From: Moraxella porci DSM 25326
GTDB taxonomy: Bacteria; Pseudomonadota; Gammaproteobacteria; Pseudomonadales; Moraxellaceae
Assembly: GCF_002014855.1 (NCBI RefSeq)
Contig: NZ_MUYV01000011.1
Span: 186,001-250,000, forward strand
DNA: 64,000 nucleotides
Reading direction: 5' to 3'
The translations under genes and the position numbers were made by a program. Each line of letters begins with the position of its first letter. The stretch's first letter is position 1. The notes beneath the pieces are model-generated. The model did no database searches. It was not told where the DNA came from and worked only from the letters and a program-made list of their open reading frames with translations. Below, piece by piece: positions 8,741-17,037 of this stretch.

Positions 8741-9744
8741 TATTCTTTCCCGCTTGCACCAAACACACCGCCACGAATCAATACTGCAATCACATAATGT
8801 TGATTTTCGACGCTTGGTTTTTCATCTTTCAATACCCAGCTATCAAATAAGGTATAGAAATCTTGTTTTTGTTTAGGTTGGCGGAACGCTGTACCCATGG
8901 TCGTTACTGCACCATATGGCTCAATCGCAATCGGAAACCCAGCATCTGGATACCATGTATCAATAGTGCGAATGGCATTACCAATTTTTTGTGAATGCAT
9001 ACCCGCTTTATCATTGATTTTGTACAATTCTTTGCTTTTGGTTTTACCTGTATCCAAAATCAATTCTTGTGATGGATACACTTCTTGACCAAACCCGACA
9101 ATCGCTTCGGCTTTAATATTCAAAATCACAAAAGCTTGATTGGTTAAACCCTGTTCAATCCAATTTGCCAAAGTTGCTAATGCATCATTTTTAGTTTCAA
9201 AATTGTGTACCGAAATGCTTTTTGCATCAAAAGTTAACGTGTGTTCTTTCTCTGCGATTTTACACGTTACAAATACCGTAATTTTTTCTGCACCCACACG
9301 GTTACGCCATAACCAACGAGCATTGGCAATATTGGTCGCATAACGATGTGCCAATTCTTTAACGCCGTGTTCTTGTAAATAATCTTGTACTGTTGCCAAT
9401 AATTTAGTTTGATAGGCTTGGTCATTACACACATTTGGCTTGCCGTCAAAAGGCAATACTTTGCACGTCCATGATACAATCAACGTATCATTTTCTTCCA
9501 ATAAAGACGCTGAATCCACTTTTTGTAAATTGGCTTTTTCAATTTCAGCATCTAATTTGGTAGGGTCATCAGTAATGTTCTTTTTCAAACGGTTGCTGAT
9601 TGTGCCACGAATGGATTTTTCTTGAATACGCACAGGAGTCGCCACGCTTTTTTCATCTTGGCTATTTTTTTGTGCCATAAAACCATCAGAAATGTCCAAA
9701 TTGCGTTCAAACGCCAATACACTTGCAGTTGTTAATTTGCTCAT
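8740..9744 (-). CDS. csy3: Cas7f (Csy3), backbone subunit of the Csy complex
   Basis: 334 residues, the usual Csy3 length. It begins MSKLTTASVLAFERNLDISD, the standard family start. Six copies normally form the helical crRNA-binding backbone of the I-F surveillance complex and flip out every sixth spacer base. AAGGAG stands before the ATG. It lies 32 nt after csy2 and overlaps csy4. Confidence 0.95.
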   Translation of the reverse strand: MSKLTTASVLAFERNLDISDGFMAQKNSQDEKSVATPVRIQEKSIRGTISNRLKKNITDDPTKLDAEIEKANLQKVDSASLLEENDTLIVSWTCKVLPFDGKPNVCNDQAYQTKLLATVQDYLQEHGVKELAHRYATNIANARWLWRNRVGAEKITVFVTCKIAEKEHTLTFDAKSISVHNFETKNDALATLANWIEQGLTNQAFVILNIKAEAIVGFGQEVYPSQELILDTGKTKSKELYKINDKAGMHSQKIGNAIRTIDTWYPDAGFPIAIEPYGAVTTMGTAFRQPKQKQDFYTLFDSWVLKDEKPSVENQHYVIAVLIRGGVFGASGKE

Positions 9745-9776
9745 AAAACAAACTCCTTAAATTTCATTAAAAATAT

Positions 9777-10712
9777 TTATGATAACGCCGCTTGCGTTAG
9801 TAAATACAGTCCAGTTTCATCATACTGTTGTCGCCAAAACGCAGTTTCAATCGTGTTTTTTAAATGGTGTGGATACACCCATTTACCCAAACCATAAACG
9901 GCTTCTACATATTGGCTTGGATATTCAGGATTACGCACATTTGCCATTTTGCCTGCATCAAGCTGCTCACTAATTGCTTGATAGCCCATCGGCATTGGAA
10001 CAAGCCAACCATATCCTGTTTTAATAGACTGGGTATGCCATTTGGTATTGCCATCAATATCTAATTCAGGAATATGATGTAGTGTGCAAACATCTAAAAG
10101 CACATCAAGCGGTGTCGTTTTAGGATTTTGACTTTGTGCTTGGGTAATCAACTCGCTAAACTCGACACTTGCGTCCATTAACACAAATGCAGGCATTAAT
10201 AATGGTACAAGTTCTTGTATTTTCGCAAAATCAAAATATCGTACAGGGTCTGTTTTGGCAATGCCCATCACACTACCACCTGCAATTCGCTGTCTGAAAA
10301 TCGCTTGCGATAAAAATTGGGTTAATTCCTGACTTAGTTGTTCAGAAATCAGGTCATTTGCCAACACTTCTACCGCAAAACTCATCACCAAATTACATTT
10401 ACCTTCTTCCACAATAGATGCTGTACTGCCATCTTTTTTAAGCGGATTTCGGGTTTGATTAAACGTGTAATCACGGTATTTACTGGTGCGATAGGTTTTA
10501 GGCGTACAGTCATAACACGCAAGCAACACACCGCCCAATGCCAAATCAGCAAATCTTACATCTGCCATCATGGTGCGAGATAAAGCGTGAAATGCACCTG
10601 TAAAGCCCGTTACTGCAGGAAAGCCAAAAGTTAAAGGGCTAGAAATAGCATTGGTATCACAAATCACCACTTTGTGAAAATAGATGTAACCAACTGGAAT
10701 TTTTTCATTCAT
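9777..10712 (-). CDS. csy2: Cas5f (Csy2), subunit binding the crRNA 5' handle
   Basis: 311 residues. It is recognised by position between csy1 and csy3 and by family features: the N-terminal LTFGFPAVTGFTGAFHALSR segment and the Gly-rich GYGWLVPMPMGY segment. With Csy1 it forms the tail of the Csy complex at the PAM-proximal end. The start overlaps the csy1 stop as ATGA. Confidence 0.92.
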   Translation of the reverse strand: MNEKIPVGYIYFHKVVICDTNAISSPLTFGFPAVTGFTGAFHALSRTMMADVRFADLALGGVLLACYDCTPKTYRTSKYRDYTFNQTRNPLKKDGSTASIVEEGKCNLVMSFAVEVLANDLISEQLSQELTQFLSQAIFRQRIAGGSVMGIAKTDPVRYFDFAKIQELVPLLMPAFVLMDASVEFSELITQAQSQNPKTTPLDVLLDVCTLHHIPELDIDGNTKWHTQSIKTGYGWLVPMPMGYQAISEQLDAGKMANVRNPEYPSQYVEAVYGLGKWVYPHHLKNTIETAFWRQQYDETGLYLLTQAALS

Positions 10713-12082
10713 AAAAACACCCCCTTGCCCATACGCTGATAATGCCCTTGCATATCTTCAATTTCTCGTTTCCACTCAATAAATTCTGCATCAGCAATAT
10801 CATATTTTAAATTTTGGAATTGCTCTCTCAGCTCATTATTAAACCATGACGCAAAGTCTTCCAAAATCTCTTTTTGCCATTCATTTTGGGCTTTGTGCTG
10901 GACAAATTCTTCTTCGCCGTCCAAATCTGCACGGTAAGGGTCTAACCATATTTTTTGCGAGAGTGGCAAAGCATAATCTTTTGACCAACCTGCGGACTTT
11001 TCTTGCAATGTATGTGCAATGGCAAAAATGGTATGCAACATACGGTCTATTGCATCTTTGCGTTTATCACGCACATCCACATTGTTTCTGGCATCTTTCA
11101 CCACTTGAATGACATATTCAAAATCATCACGAATATGATATTTTAAAGTTTTGCTATGAAAGAAATTTTCTGCAAATTTAGATAACGCAAATTCACGGTT
11201 TTGTGCAATTTTCGGCGGTAATGATGGCAATAAATAATTGCGACCACCTTGTCGGCTCATCAACTGGCTAATATTTTGTGGTTTTGAACCACCTAATTGT
11301 ACGGTCGCCAAATCTTTCATGCTGACATATGGTGTATGCTTGGCATTGGGTTTAAAACGATTTTCTAATGCTTTTTTATTTTCATCAGAATATCTTAACT
11401 GATTGATTTTTAAGTAAACTTCATAAGACAAAGCAGATGGATATAACGGAATAATGTTGATATATTGCAGTTCATCTAAATGATTGGCTGTATTATCATT
11501 GACTGCCCAAAGCATTTGTTTATTGCGTTCATGGGTTGTTGGATTTTCCATTGTGCTTTGTAAGACTTGTTTAAAGCAGGCGTGATAATAACTTGCTGTC
11601 TCTTTATCATCAGACAAAGACGCAATAAATTGCTCATTATCAGCCAAAATCAAATCACGCACTTTGACGCCTTGCCCCACATCAAAATCAAAAAATGATG
11701 CCAACGGTAGGGCTGCTGCGTTGCCATTAGCATCTAATGCAGGATTGGCAAGATTATGTGTGCCCACCAAGGTATTAGGTCGTTGTTGTTTGGGGATAAA
11801 ATTGACATTATCACCTTTAGCATCAGGGTGAATGCCTTTGGAAATGTGCGTACCAAATTTAAGCTGTTTTGCCATGCTATTTACAGCAACATCTAGCCAA
11901 TGTGTACATTCAAACTTCTGTTTGATTTCGTCAATTTCAGCCTGACATTCTGTTATGACAGCATGATTGCCATCTTCTTGGGCTTTCATCAGTTGTTTTT
12001 GCAATTTTTCTGATTTAGCGTCAATCTGTTGCTCTAAAAATCTACTGATTGCCGTTTGGGCAAGGTCGTTTGTTATCATCAC
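10709..12082 (-). CDS. csy1: Cas8f (Csy1), large subunit and PAM reader
   Basis: 457 residues. The IDEIKQKFECTHWLDVAVNS region near 50-70 and the later GGSKPQNISQLMSRQGGRNY segment are typical of Csy1. In the family it reads the CC PAM on incoming DNA and starts strand opening. It is preceded by AAGGAAG and lies 55 nt after cas2-3 in the same operon. Confidence 0.93.
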   Translation of the reverse strand: MMITNDLAQTAISRFLEQQIDAKSEKLQKQLMKAQEDGNHAVITECQAEIDEIKQKFECTHWLDVAVNSMAKQLKFGTHISKGIHPDAKGDNVNFIPKQQRPNTLVGTHNLANPALDANGNAAALPLASFFDFDVGQGVKVRDLILADNEQFIASLSDDKETASYYHACFKQVLQSTMENPTTHERNKQMLWAVNDNTANHLDELQYINIIPLYPSALSYEVYLKINQLRYSDENKKALENRFKPNAKHTPYVSMKDLATVQLGGSKPQNISQLMSRQGGRNYLLPSLPPKIAQNREFALSKFAENFFHSKTLKYHIRDDFEYVIQVVKDARNNVDVRDKRKDAIDRMLHTIFAIAHTLQEKSAGWSKDYALPLSQKIWLDPYRADLDGEEEFVQHKAQNEWQKEILEDFASWFNNELREQFQNLKYDIADAEFIEWKREIEDMQGHYQRMGKGVFL

Positions 12083-12137
12083 GAAAACTTCCTTAATTTC
12101 TATAATTTCATATTAAATCATATTTTAAAAGCAATAG

Positions 12138-15100
12138 CTAGGCGCTTAACCGCTCCGCCACAATCCCCAAAAATGGGCAAAAATACCATTTATCATACCC
12201 TTGCCCGCTTGGTAACATCACTCGGCTAAATTGGATTGCCAGATACGATAAACTTTGCTCAGGCAAATGCGTTTGTAAATGTTGCAATTCATCATATACA
12301 TCACCCACAAGCCAAGTGCTGATTTGTGAATGCTCATAATCAAAATTCATGGTTTGAATATAAGCATTTTGCGTATTGGCATGTCTTAACCCATTTTTTT
12401 GAATATCTTCTACGGCATACACACAAAAGCCATCGTCATGTTCTTCTGTGAGTTGCTTGGGAATAAGCACCCATTCTTGTTCCTTTTCATCGCTATGGCG
12501 AAATGGCGATACTTGTTGCAAGTGCGTATGTATCCGATTAGATGAGCCAACTTCTCGCCAATAGGCATTGACATAATTGGTTTTGTCTTGATGAAATAAA
12601 TGGTTCATCAAGCCATGTTCTAACTGTGCCAATGTTTCAGGCTTATCTTTGATTTCTTGTGTCCAAATGCGTGGACGAGCGTCAATTTGATTTAAGGTAT
12701 TATCGTCAATCAGCGTAGTCATATCATGTTTTGTAAGCTTATATTTCTCTGTTTCAAACCCCGGTTTTGTAAAGACCAACTGCTTGCCATGATGCTGTAA
12801 ATAACGGATATTATGATTGAATATCAAAATATTGCTATTCGTTGCCTGTTTTTTAGGACGATGTCGCCATACTCGCCCCGCAAGCTGAATGATTGACCGC
12901 AGGGAGCTTGGCTCAACAATCGCCCAATCATAATCATGGTCTCGTCCCACTTCTGCCACAGGCGTTGCCAATACCATGAAAATATGATGTTTTGCAGGGC
13001 TTTTAGCCATCGCCTGACGGATTTCTTCATGCTCAAAAATCGCCTGTTCATCATATTCATTGCGTTTTAAGACTTTATCTAATGCGTATTCCAACTGATT
13101 TCGTAAGACCAGTAACTGCCGAGCGTGATAACACGCCACATGAATATGTGTATCCTTATCCACTTGAGCCTTTTTTAAATAAAACGCAAGCCGTACCAAC
13201 TGTTTGATATTAGCAATCCGAACCAAGCCAATGCTCATGGATTGCCCTGTTTTTTCATTTACCGTATGATAAGATTGATGTAATGCCATTGCGCTATCAA
13301 TGATTTTTTGCCCCAAGTCTGTATAAAACTGGGCTGTTTTCTCTTGATGATATGCAATCTCAACGGGCAAAATGGTTGCTTTACGGCGAATGGGCTGTTT
13401 GTGCAAGAATTTCACCCGTTTTTGCACAAAGGTTTGATGATGTTCATTAAAATTTTGTGCATCGCTACAATGGGCAATGGTCGTACCATTTTTTTGCTCA
13501 TCAAACCATGCACACACCACCTGTGGCGTAGGTTTATTTTGACTTTGATTAAATAATTTTCGCCCTGCTAGATAGCTTTCAAATAATCCTGTCATCAAAT
13601 CGGGCGGCAGTGTTGCCGATGAAAGCAACACTTTTGAGCCAAACATTCCTGCCAAATGCACCAGTCGTGCTAATGCAGGCAAATCCTGATGGTCAAAATC
13701 ATCAGGCTCATCTAAAATCAAATCACTACTTAACAAGCGAAGTATCGGGGCAATATATCCACCGCCTCGTTTGCATTCGCTCGCCTGCATTAAATGGTCA
13801 ATGGTGCAAGTAACCACAGGCGAAAATAACAAATCTCGTGCCTTACGCTCGCCAAGCAAGGTATCAATATTGAGTTCATCTAACGCATGGAAATTGGGGG
13901 TAAAATCCACAATCCCATCGACCAGTTCATCTGCCGATTCACTACCCCATGTGGTGCTTGATTGGTCGTCTGCGTTCTGCTGCCATGCCTGTTCTTGTTG
14001 ATTGATGGCAAATAATTGACGCACTTGACTACCGCCCACCAAAATTGCCAGTTGTTCGTCATTTAAATGCAAATCTTTGCGTAAACTTAATCCTGTTTGC
14101 AAGGTCAAAACCCGCAATCCCAACGCAACGGTAAATCTTGCTCCTTTTTTCTCATCAGATAACGCATACATAATACGGGCATTAGAAATTGTTTTGCCAC
14201 AGCCCGTAGATGCCATATTGACCCCAAAAAAGCCGTGTGTATCACTATCGGTCTGTACACTTTTTGCCATTTTAAAAGCATGATTTTGCCAAGCAAATCG
14301 GTCAATATCGGTATTTTTACTTAATGGACGATGTTTGATGAGTGTGGGTAATTGCTCGCTAATAATTGGCAAATGGCGTGCAAAATGTGCAGTAAATGAC
14401 GCTACGCCCAACAAATGTTCATCTAAATATTGCTTGGGTTTTCGGGTGTTGCGGTCGGTATTGGCTAATAGGGTAAGTGCAGATTGGGTTGCCACACGGC
14501 GAGCATCATTATCTTTTAATGATGAATAATTGTGGTCGCCAACCATCAAACACAGTCTTGATAAATAGAGCAAAATAGCATTATCAACAGGCTGATTTTT
14601 TGCTGATAATGCTTGTAGTGTCGGGTCTTGCAAGGCTTTTCTTGCCCAGCGTTTGACACTGCCTTGCCAAGATTTACTGTCAATCACGCACTCTTCAAAT
14701 TGCCAAAAATCTTTGAGCTGCCTGCCGCCAGCATCCAATGTTTTAGGATTTCTGACCCAATAATTATGAGCTTTTAGCTCAGCATAAACTTTGCTCAAAG
14801 ACCGCTCAAAATACAATCGTGATGTCGGGTGATATTGAAATTGATGACGCTCTTTATGACCGAAAAACATATCCGTCAAAGGCGGTAAACGATGATGGCT
14901 GACAATCAGCCAAGAAAGCCACCCACCCAATGGCGGTAATTTGGACAAATCCGCAAAATCCAATTTATCCGTTTGCAGATAATGAGTTAATGATGATTTT
15001 TGTTTTGCCAACCAATCATCAATTTGAACAAAGCGTTCTAACCATGCTGTATCTGTTTGACAATCCTTTGTTAGCCACAACAGCATTTTTAAAGAAATCC

Positions 15101-15548
15101 ATTCATGACGATATGGGTCGCCCTGTGTGCTACCTTGCGTTAATTTATGTTGAAAGCCAAGCGTTGATTTGCCCAAATCATGCAATAACGCCGATAAAGT
15201 CGCCATAATTTGAATAGCACTGATATATTGCCAATCATTTTGCCACTCACTATGCAAAATATTGCGTTTAGTGCGATTGACAGGCACCCAGCCCCATTCA
15301 TTAAACTTATGACGATTGCCCACAATCCACAAAAGTTCACTATGTTTACGCGTATGAAAACGATAGCAGCTCACCGCAGTACTTTTGCTGGCGGTGGCAG
15401 ATAGCAATTTTTTGACCATTGCCAAACCGTCTTCGGTGATGACCGTTTGCCAAGTATTATCGCCAATCCGATTGGCAAACGCATCCAAGACCTTTCGTGT
15501 GCGTGCCAATGCCTTTTTTTCACATTGAGAAATAAAGGTAACAATCAA
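12138..15548 (-). CDS. cas2-3: Cas2-Cas3 fusion nuclease-helicase (type I-F)
   Basis: 1136 residues. Residues 1-~90 are a Cas2 domain (MIVTFISQCEKKALARTRKV onward). The HD nuclease follows with His123-Asp124 in LLHDLGK. The helicase has Walker A GCGKT at 449-453, motif II DEPDD at 613-617 and SSATLP near 640. The fusion is diagnostic of type I-F: Cas2 joins Cas1 for spacer capture, and Cas3 shreds targets bound by the Csy complex. The start codon is TTG, with AAAAGG 12 nt upstream and no better in-frame start. A terminator-like hairpin lies right upstream. Confidence 0.95.
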   Translation of the reverse strand: MIVTFISQCEKKALARTRKVLDAFANRIGDNTWQTVITEDGLAMVKKLLSATASKSTAVSCYRFHTRKHSELLWIVGNRHKFNEWGWVPVNRTKRNILHSEWQNDWQYISAIQIMATLSALLHDLGKSTLGFQHKLTQGSTQGDPYRHEWISLKMLLWLTKDCQTDTAWLERFVQIDDWLAKQKSSLTHYLQTDKLDFADLSKLPPLGGWLSWLIVSHHRLPPLTDMFFGHKERHQFQYHPTSRLYFERSLSKVYAELKAHNYWVRNPKTLDAGGRQLKDFWQFEECVIDSKSWQGSVKRWARKALQDPTLQALSAKNQPVDNAILLYLSRLCLMVGDHNYSSLKDNDARRVATQSALTLLANTDRNTRKPKQYLDEHLLGVASFTAHFARHLPIISEQLPTLIKHRPLSKNTDIDRFAWQNHAFKMAKSVQTDSDTHGFFGVNMASTGCGKTISNARIMYALSDEKKGARFTVALGLRVLTLQTGLSLRKDLHLNDEQLAILVGGSQVRQLFAINQQEQAWQQNADDQSSTTWGSESADELVDGIVDFTPNFHALDELNIDTLLGERKARDLLFSPVVTCTIDHLMQASECKRGGGYIAPILRLLSSDLILDEPDDFDHQDLPALARLVHLAGMFGSKVLLSSATLPPDLMTGLFESYLAGRKLFNQSQNKPTPQVVCAWFDEQKNGTTIAHCSDAQNFNEHHQTFVQKRVKFLHKQPIRRKATILPVEIAYHQEKTAQFYTDLGQKIIDSAMALHQSYHTVNEKTGQSMSIGLVRIANIKQLVRLAFYLKKAQVDKDTHIHVACYHARQLLVLRNQLEYALDKVLKRNEYDEQAIFEHEEIRQAMAKSPAKHHIFMVLATPVAEVGRDHDYDWAIVEPSSLRSIIQLAGRVWRHRPKKQATNSNILIFNHNIRYLQHHGKQLVFTKPGFETEKYKLTKHDMTTLIDDNTLNQIDARPRIWTQEIKDKPETLAQLEHGLMNHLFHQDKTNYVNAYWREVGSSNRIHTHLQQVSPFRHSDEKEQEWVLIPKQLTEEHDDGFCVYAVEDIQKNGLRHANTQNAYIQTMNFDYEHSQISTWLVGDVYDELQHLQTHLPEQSLSYLAIQFSRVMLPSGQGYDKWYFCPFLGIVAERLSA

Positions 15549-15570
15549 TATCTTTTTTTTCCTTTTAAAA

Positions 15571-15612
15571 ATAAGCTTGCTATATTTTTAAAAGCAAATA
15601 TAACAAGCTTAT
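15571..15612 (-). terminator. AT-rich hairpin closing the creA-like RNA, just before cas2-3
   Basis: ATAAGCTTG / CAAGCTTAT arms continue inward to a 17-bp stem with one mismatch around an 8-nt loop. On the minus strand the stem runs into TTTTT, so it can act as an intrinsic terminator after psi-repeat 2. Inside it, TTGTTA-N16-TATAGC could also be a weak promoter for cas2-3. If both work, cas2-3 and csy1-4 are transcribed separately from cas1. Confidence 0.55.
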
Positions 15613-15686
15613 CATTCAGCAACCTATGCGGTTGAAAACAATATAATGTAATTTACATTTGCTAAGCAATCTATACGATTAATTTT
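15612..15686 (-). ncRNA. CreA-like crRNA-mimic antitoxin RNA (psi-repeat 1, 19-nt psi-spacer, psi-repeat 2)
   Basis: Psi-repeat 1 (15659-15686, minus) matches the array repeat at 16 of 28 bases and ends CTTAGCAA, one base off the 8-nt crRNA handle CTTAGAAA. Its stem has changed to TAATC/GATTG around the loop GTATA, with pairing kept. The psi-spacer ATGTAAATTACATTATATT follows (15640-15658). Psi-repeat 2 (15612-15639) matches 19 of 28 and keeps a perfect CAACC-GCATA-GGTTG hairpin in which a G-C pair became A-T on both sides. The parts that Cas6f needs to make a 47-nt crRNA-like RNA (15666 to 15620) are kept; the other halves have decayed. Promoter unknown: possibly read-through from the upstream peptide gene. 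Confidence 0.8.
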
Positions 15687-15827
15687 CTATCCTCCTGTCA
15701 TATTTAACACAATACTATTATTCGTAATAACCAAATTGACAGGCATTACAATCCACAAAATGATTCCAACTGTATGGATAATCATTTTCATCTTACTAAA
15801 AATCTTTTTTACAAAAGATTTTGTCAT
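15687..15827 (-). CDS. CreT-like small membrane peptide (candidate CRISPR-repressed toxin)
   Basis: 46 residues (MTKSFVKKIFSK...). It has a basic N-terminus with five lysines in the first 14 residues, one hydrophobic span at ~15-35 and a polar tail ending MTGG. A perfect AGGAGG lies 8 nt before the ATG; an in-frame ATG at 15896 lacks this and lies upstream of the promoter -10. The size and shape resemble small membrane-damaging toxins. The stop abuts psi-repeat 1. The two last sense codons are tandem GGA. Its promoter is flanked by the site matched by the psi-spacer. The coding call is fairly firm; the toxin role is inferred from the layout. Confidence 0.7.
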   Translation of the reverse strand: MTKSFVKKIFSKMKMIIHTVGIILWIVMPVNLVITNNSIVLNMTGG

Positions 15828-15861
15828 AATACAAACCTCCTCAATTATTGATGGAGATTTT

Positions 15862-15890
15862 ATTATAACATTACAAAAGACAAAAGTAAA
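15862..15890 (-). promoter_or_regulatory. Promoter of the creT-like peptide
   Basis: On the minus strand, TTTACT (15885-15890), a 17-nt spacer and a perfect TATAAT (15862-15867). Transcription would start near 15855, about 28 nt before the ATG. The -35 lies inside the short gap after cas1. Confidence 0.7.
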
Positions 15891-15892
15891 AT

Positions 15893-15913
15893 CCATGTAA
15901 ATTACTTTATAAA
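15893..15913 (+). promoter_or_regulatory. Predicted binding site of the psi-spacer-guided Csy complex (CC PAM plus 19-nt protospacer)
   Basis: CC at 15893-15894 is followed by ATGTAAATTACTTTATAAA (15895-15913). The psi-spacer matches bases 1-11 and 13-17, and differs at 12, 18 and 19. The PAM lies 3 bp upstream of the -35 box of the peptide promoter, so a bound complex would block RNA polymerase. The site overlaps the cas1 stop codon. The PAM rule (5'-CC) and the every-sixth-base flip are known for type I-F. Confidence 0.75.
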
Positions 15914-16849
15914 GAACTGAGACGCCAATTTCACTTGTTCAAACATAAAATCAAGTGCCTTATGCTCAGTGAATTTTTGCAAGATTTTTTGCCGAAACTC
16001 TTGTTCGCTAAACTCTTCTTTGGCACAAACAAATGCCCACGGCAACACAATCGCATCTTTCACCAAATCCGCGACATCAAACACGAGTGCCCCACGCCGA
16101 GTCTTACCGTGCATCACCGCAAATCCATGCGGAATGCCCAGCACCCAAAGCGTCGTCGCCCCTAATCCATATGCCAAATAATTACCGTGATTTAAAAAAT
16201 TATTGGCAAGATCGCCTGCATCAAAATTACGCTCAAACGAGATCTGACAGCGTGTGGCGGCGGCTTTGTAGAGCTGTTTGGTCATATTTGCTTCGGTAAG
16301 CAGTAGCTCATTGACCGTGCTGATCGTGGGGATTTTATTTTTAAAGAAAGTATAAGCTGCGACAATGTCAGGGTCATCAACATGAAAGCCTGCTTCTTGT
16401 AGCTGCCTGTCTTTTGACCAAATTTTTTGAATAAATTCAATGCGTTTGTATTGAAATTCTTTGGCGATGGTGAGCCGCTTGGCATCATCAAACCAAAATG
16501 ACAACCAGCCTTGGACATATTCAGTCGGGCGATATTCACTTTGTGGATTGAGCCATTCAATTTCTGAGCCTGAAAATAATGGCGTCGCCCCACCCCCACA
16601 AAATCCGACCAAAACACCTGCGCTGGCAAGCATTCGCATGGCGGCTTGGGTGATGGATGTTCCTGTGCCAAGCAAAATACAGGTGGTGTTGGCGATGGGG
16701 ATATTATAATAATGATTTTCGTATTTGGTTTCGGTCAGATACAGCACACGACCGTCTTTTTGCATCACACGGCAATGCTCAAGATAAAAGATATTGGCGC
16801 GTTTTGAGTGCAAAATCGCTTTGAGATCCGTGGGTTTGAGCGTATCCAT
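15902..16849 (-). CDS. cas1: Cas1 (type I-F), spacer integrase
   Basis: 315 residues, close to the usual ~320 of I-F Cas1. The C-terminal alpha-helical domain shows the conserved His in VMHGKTRRGALVFDVADLVK, with the Asp following. Together with Cas2-3 it integrates spacers at the leader end of the array. AAGGAA lies before the ATG at 16849. It is transcribed away from the array, back to back with the leader. Its last codons overlap the regulatory site of the small peptide gene. Confidence 0.95.
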   Translation of the reverse strand: MDTLKPTDLKAILHSKRANIFYLEHCRVMQKDGRVLYLTETKYENHYYNIPIANTTCILLGTGTSITQAAMRMLASAGVLVGFCGGGATPLFSGSEIEWLNPQSEYRPTEYVQGWLSFWFDDAKRLTIAKEFQYKRIEFIQKIWSKDRQLQEAGFHVDDPDIVAAYTFFKNKIPTISTVNELLLTEANMTKQLYKAAATRCQISFERNFDAGDLANNFLNHGNYLAYGLGATTLWVLGIPHGFAVMHGKTRRGALVFDVADLVKDAIVLPWAFVCAKEEFSEQEFRQKILQKFTEHKALDFMFEQVKLASQFFIK

Positions 16850-16891
16850 GGCGTCAATTTCCTTGATGATGAATTTAATTTAATCACACTC

Positions 16892-16897
16892 ATTATA
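16892..16897 (-). promoter_or_regulatory. cas1 promoter -10 box
   Basis: A perfect TATAAT on the minus strand puts the start near 16886, about 37 nt before the cas1 ATG. The best upstream hexamer is TTGATC with a long 19-nt spacer, so the -35 is weak and an activator may be needed. Confidence 0.45.
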
Positions 16898-16939
16898 GCC
16901 TGTCAAGCGATGATGTGATCAAATGATAAGCTTATATTT

Positions 16940-16968
16940 TTCACCTACCACATCACTTATGCTATACT
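16940..16968 (+). promoter_or_regulatory. Candidate promoter of the CRISPR array
   Basis: TTCACC at 16940-16945, a 17-nt spacer and TATACT at 16963-16968, with an extended -10 TGC just before it. Transcription would begin near 16975, about 160 nt ahead of repeat 1 and towards the array. Confidence 0.5.
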
Positions 16969-17037
16969 AAATTTGCCGTCAAATGATGATGGATGTAAAA
17001 AAACCTTTATTTTTTCAACTATTTAAAAACTTAATAA

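Noticed and set aside
14930..15208. Plus-strand frames of 60-92 residues within cas2-3
   Set aside because: Antisense shadows of a real coding region, without ribosome binding sites.
15828..15896. A longer, 69-residue form of the small peptide starting at 15896
   Set aside because: It starts upstream of the -10 box and lacks a ribosome binding site, whereas the 15827 start has AGGAGG at 8 nt.
16920..16940. TAAGCTTATCATTT near the cas1 promoter resembles the sequence after psi-repeat 2 (TAAGCTTGTTATAT), suggesting a second self-targeting guide
   Set aside because: The match rests on the HindIII-like palindrome, has no CC PAM, and the sequence is explained as a terminator stem.
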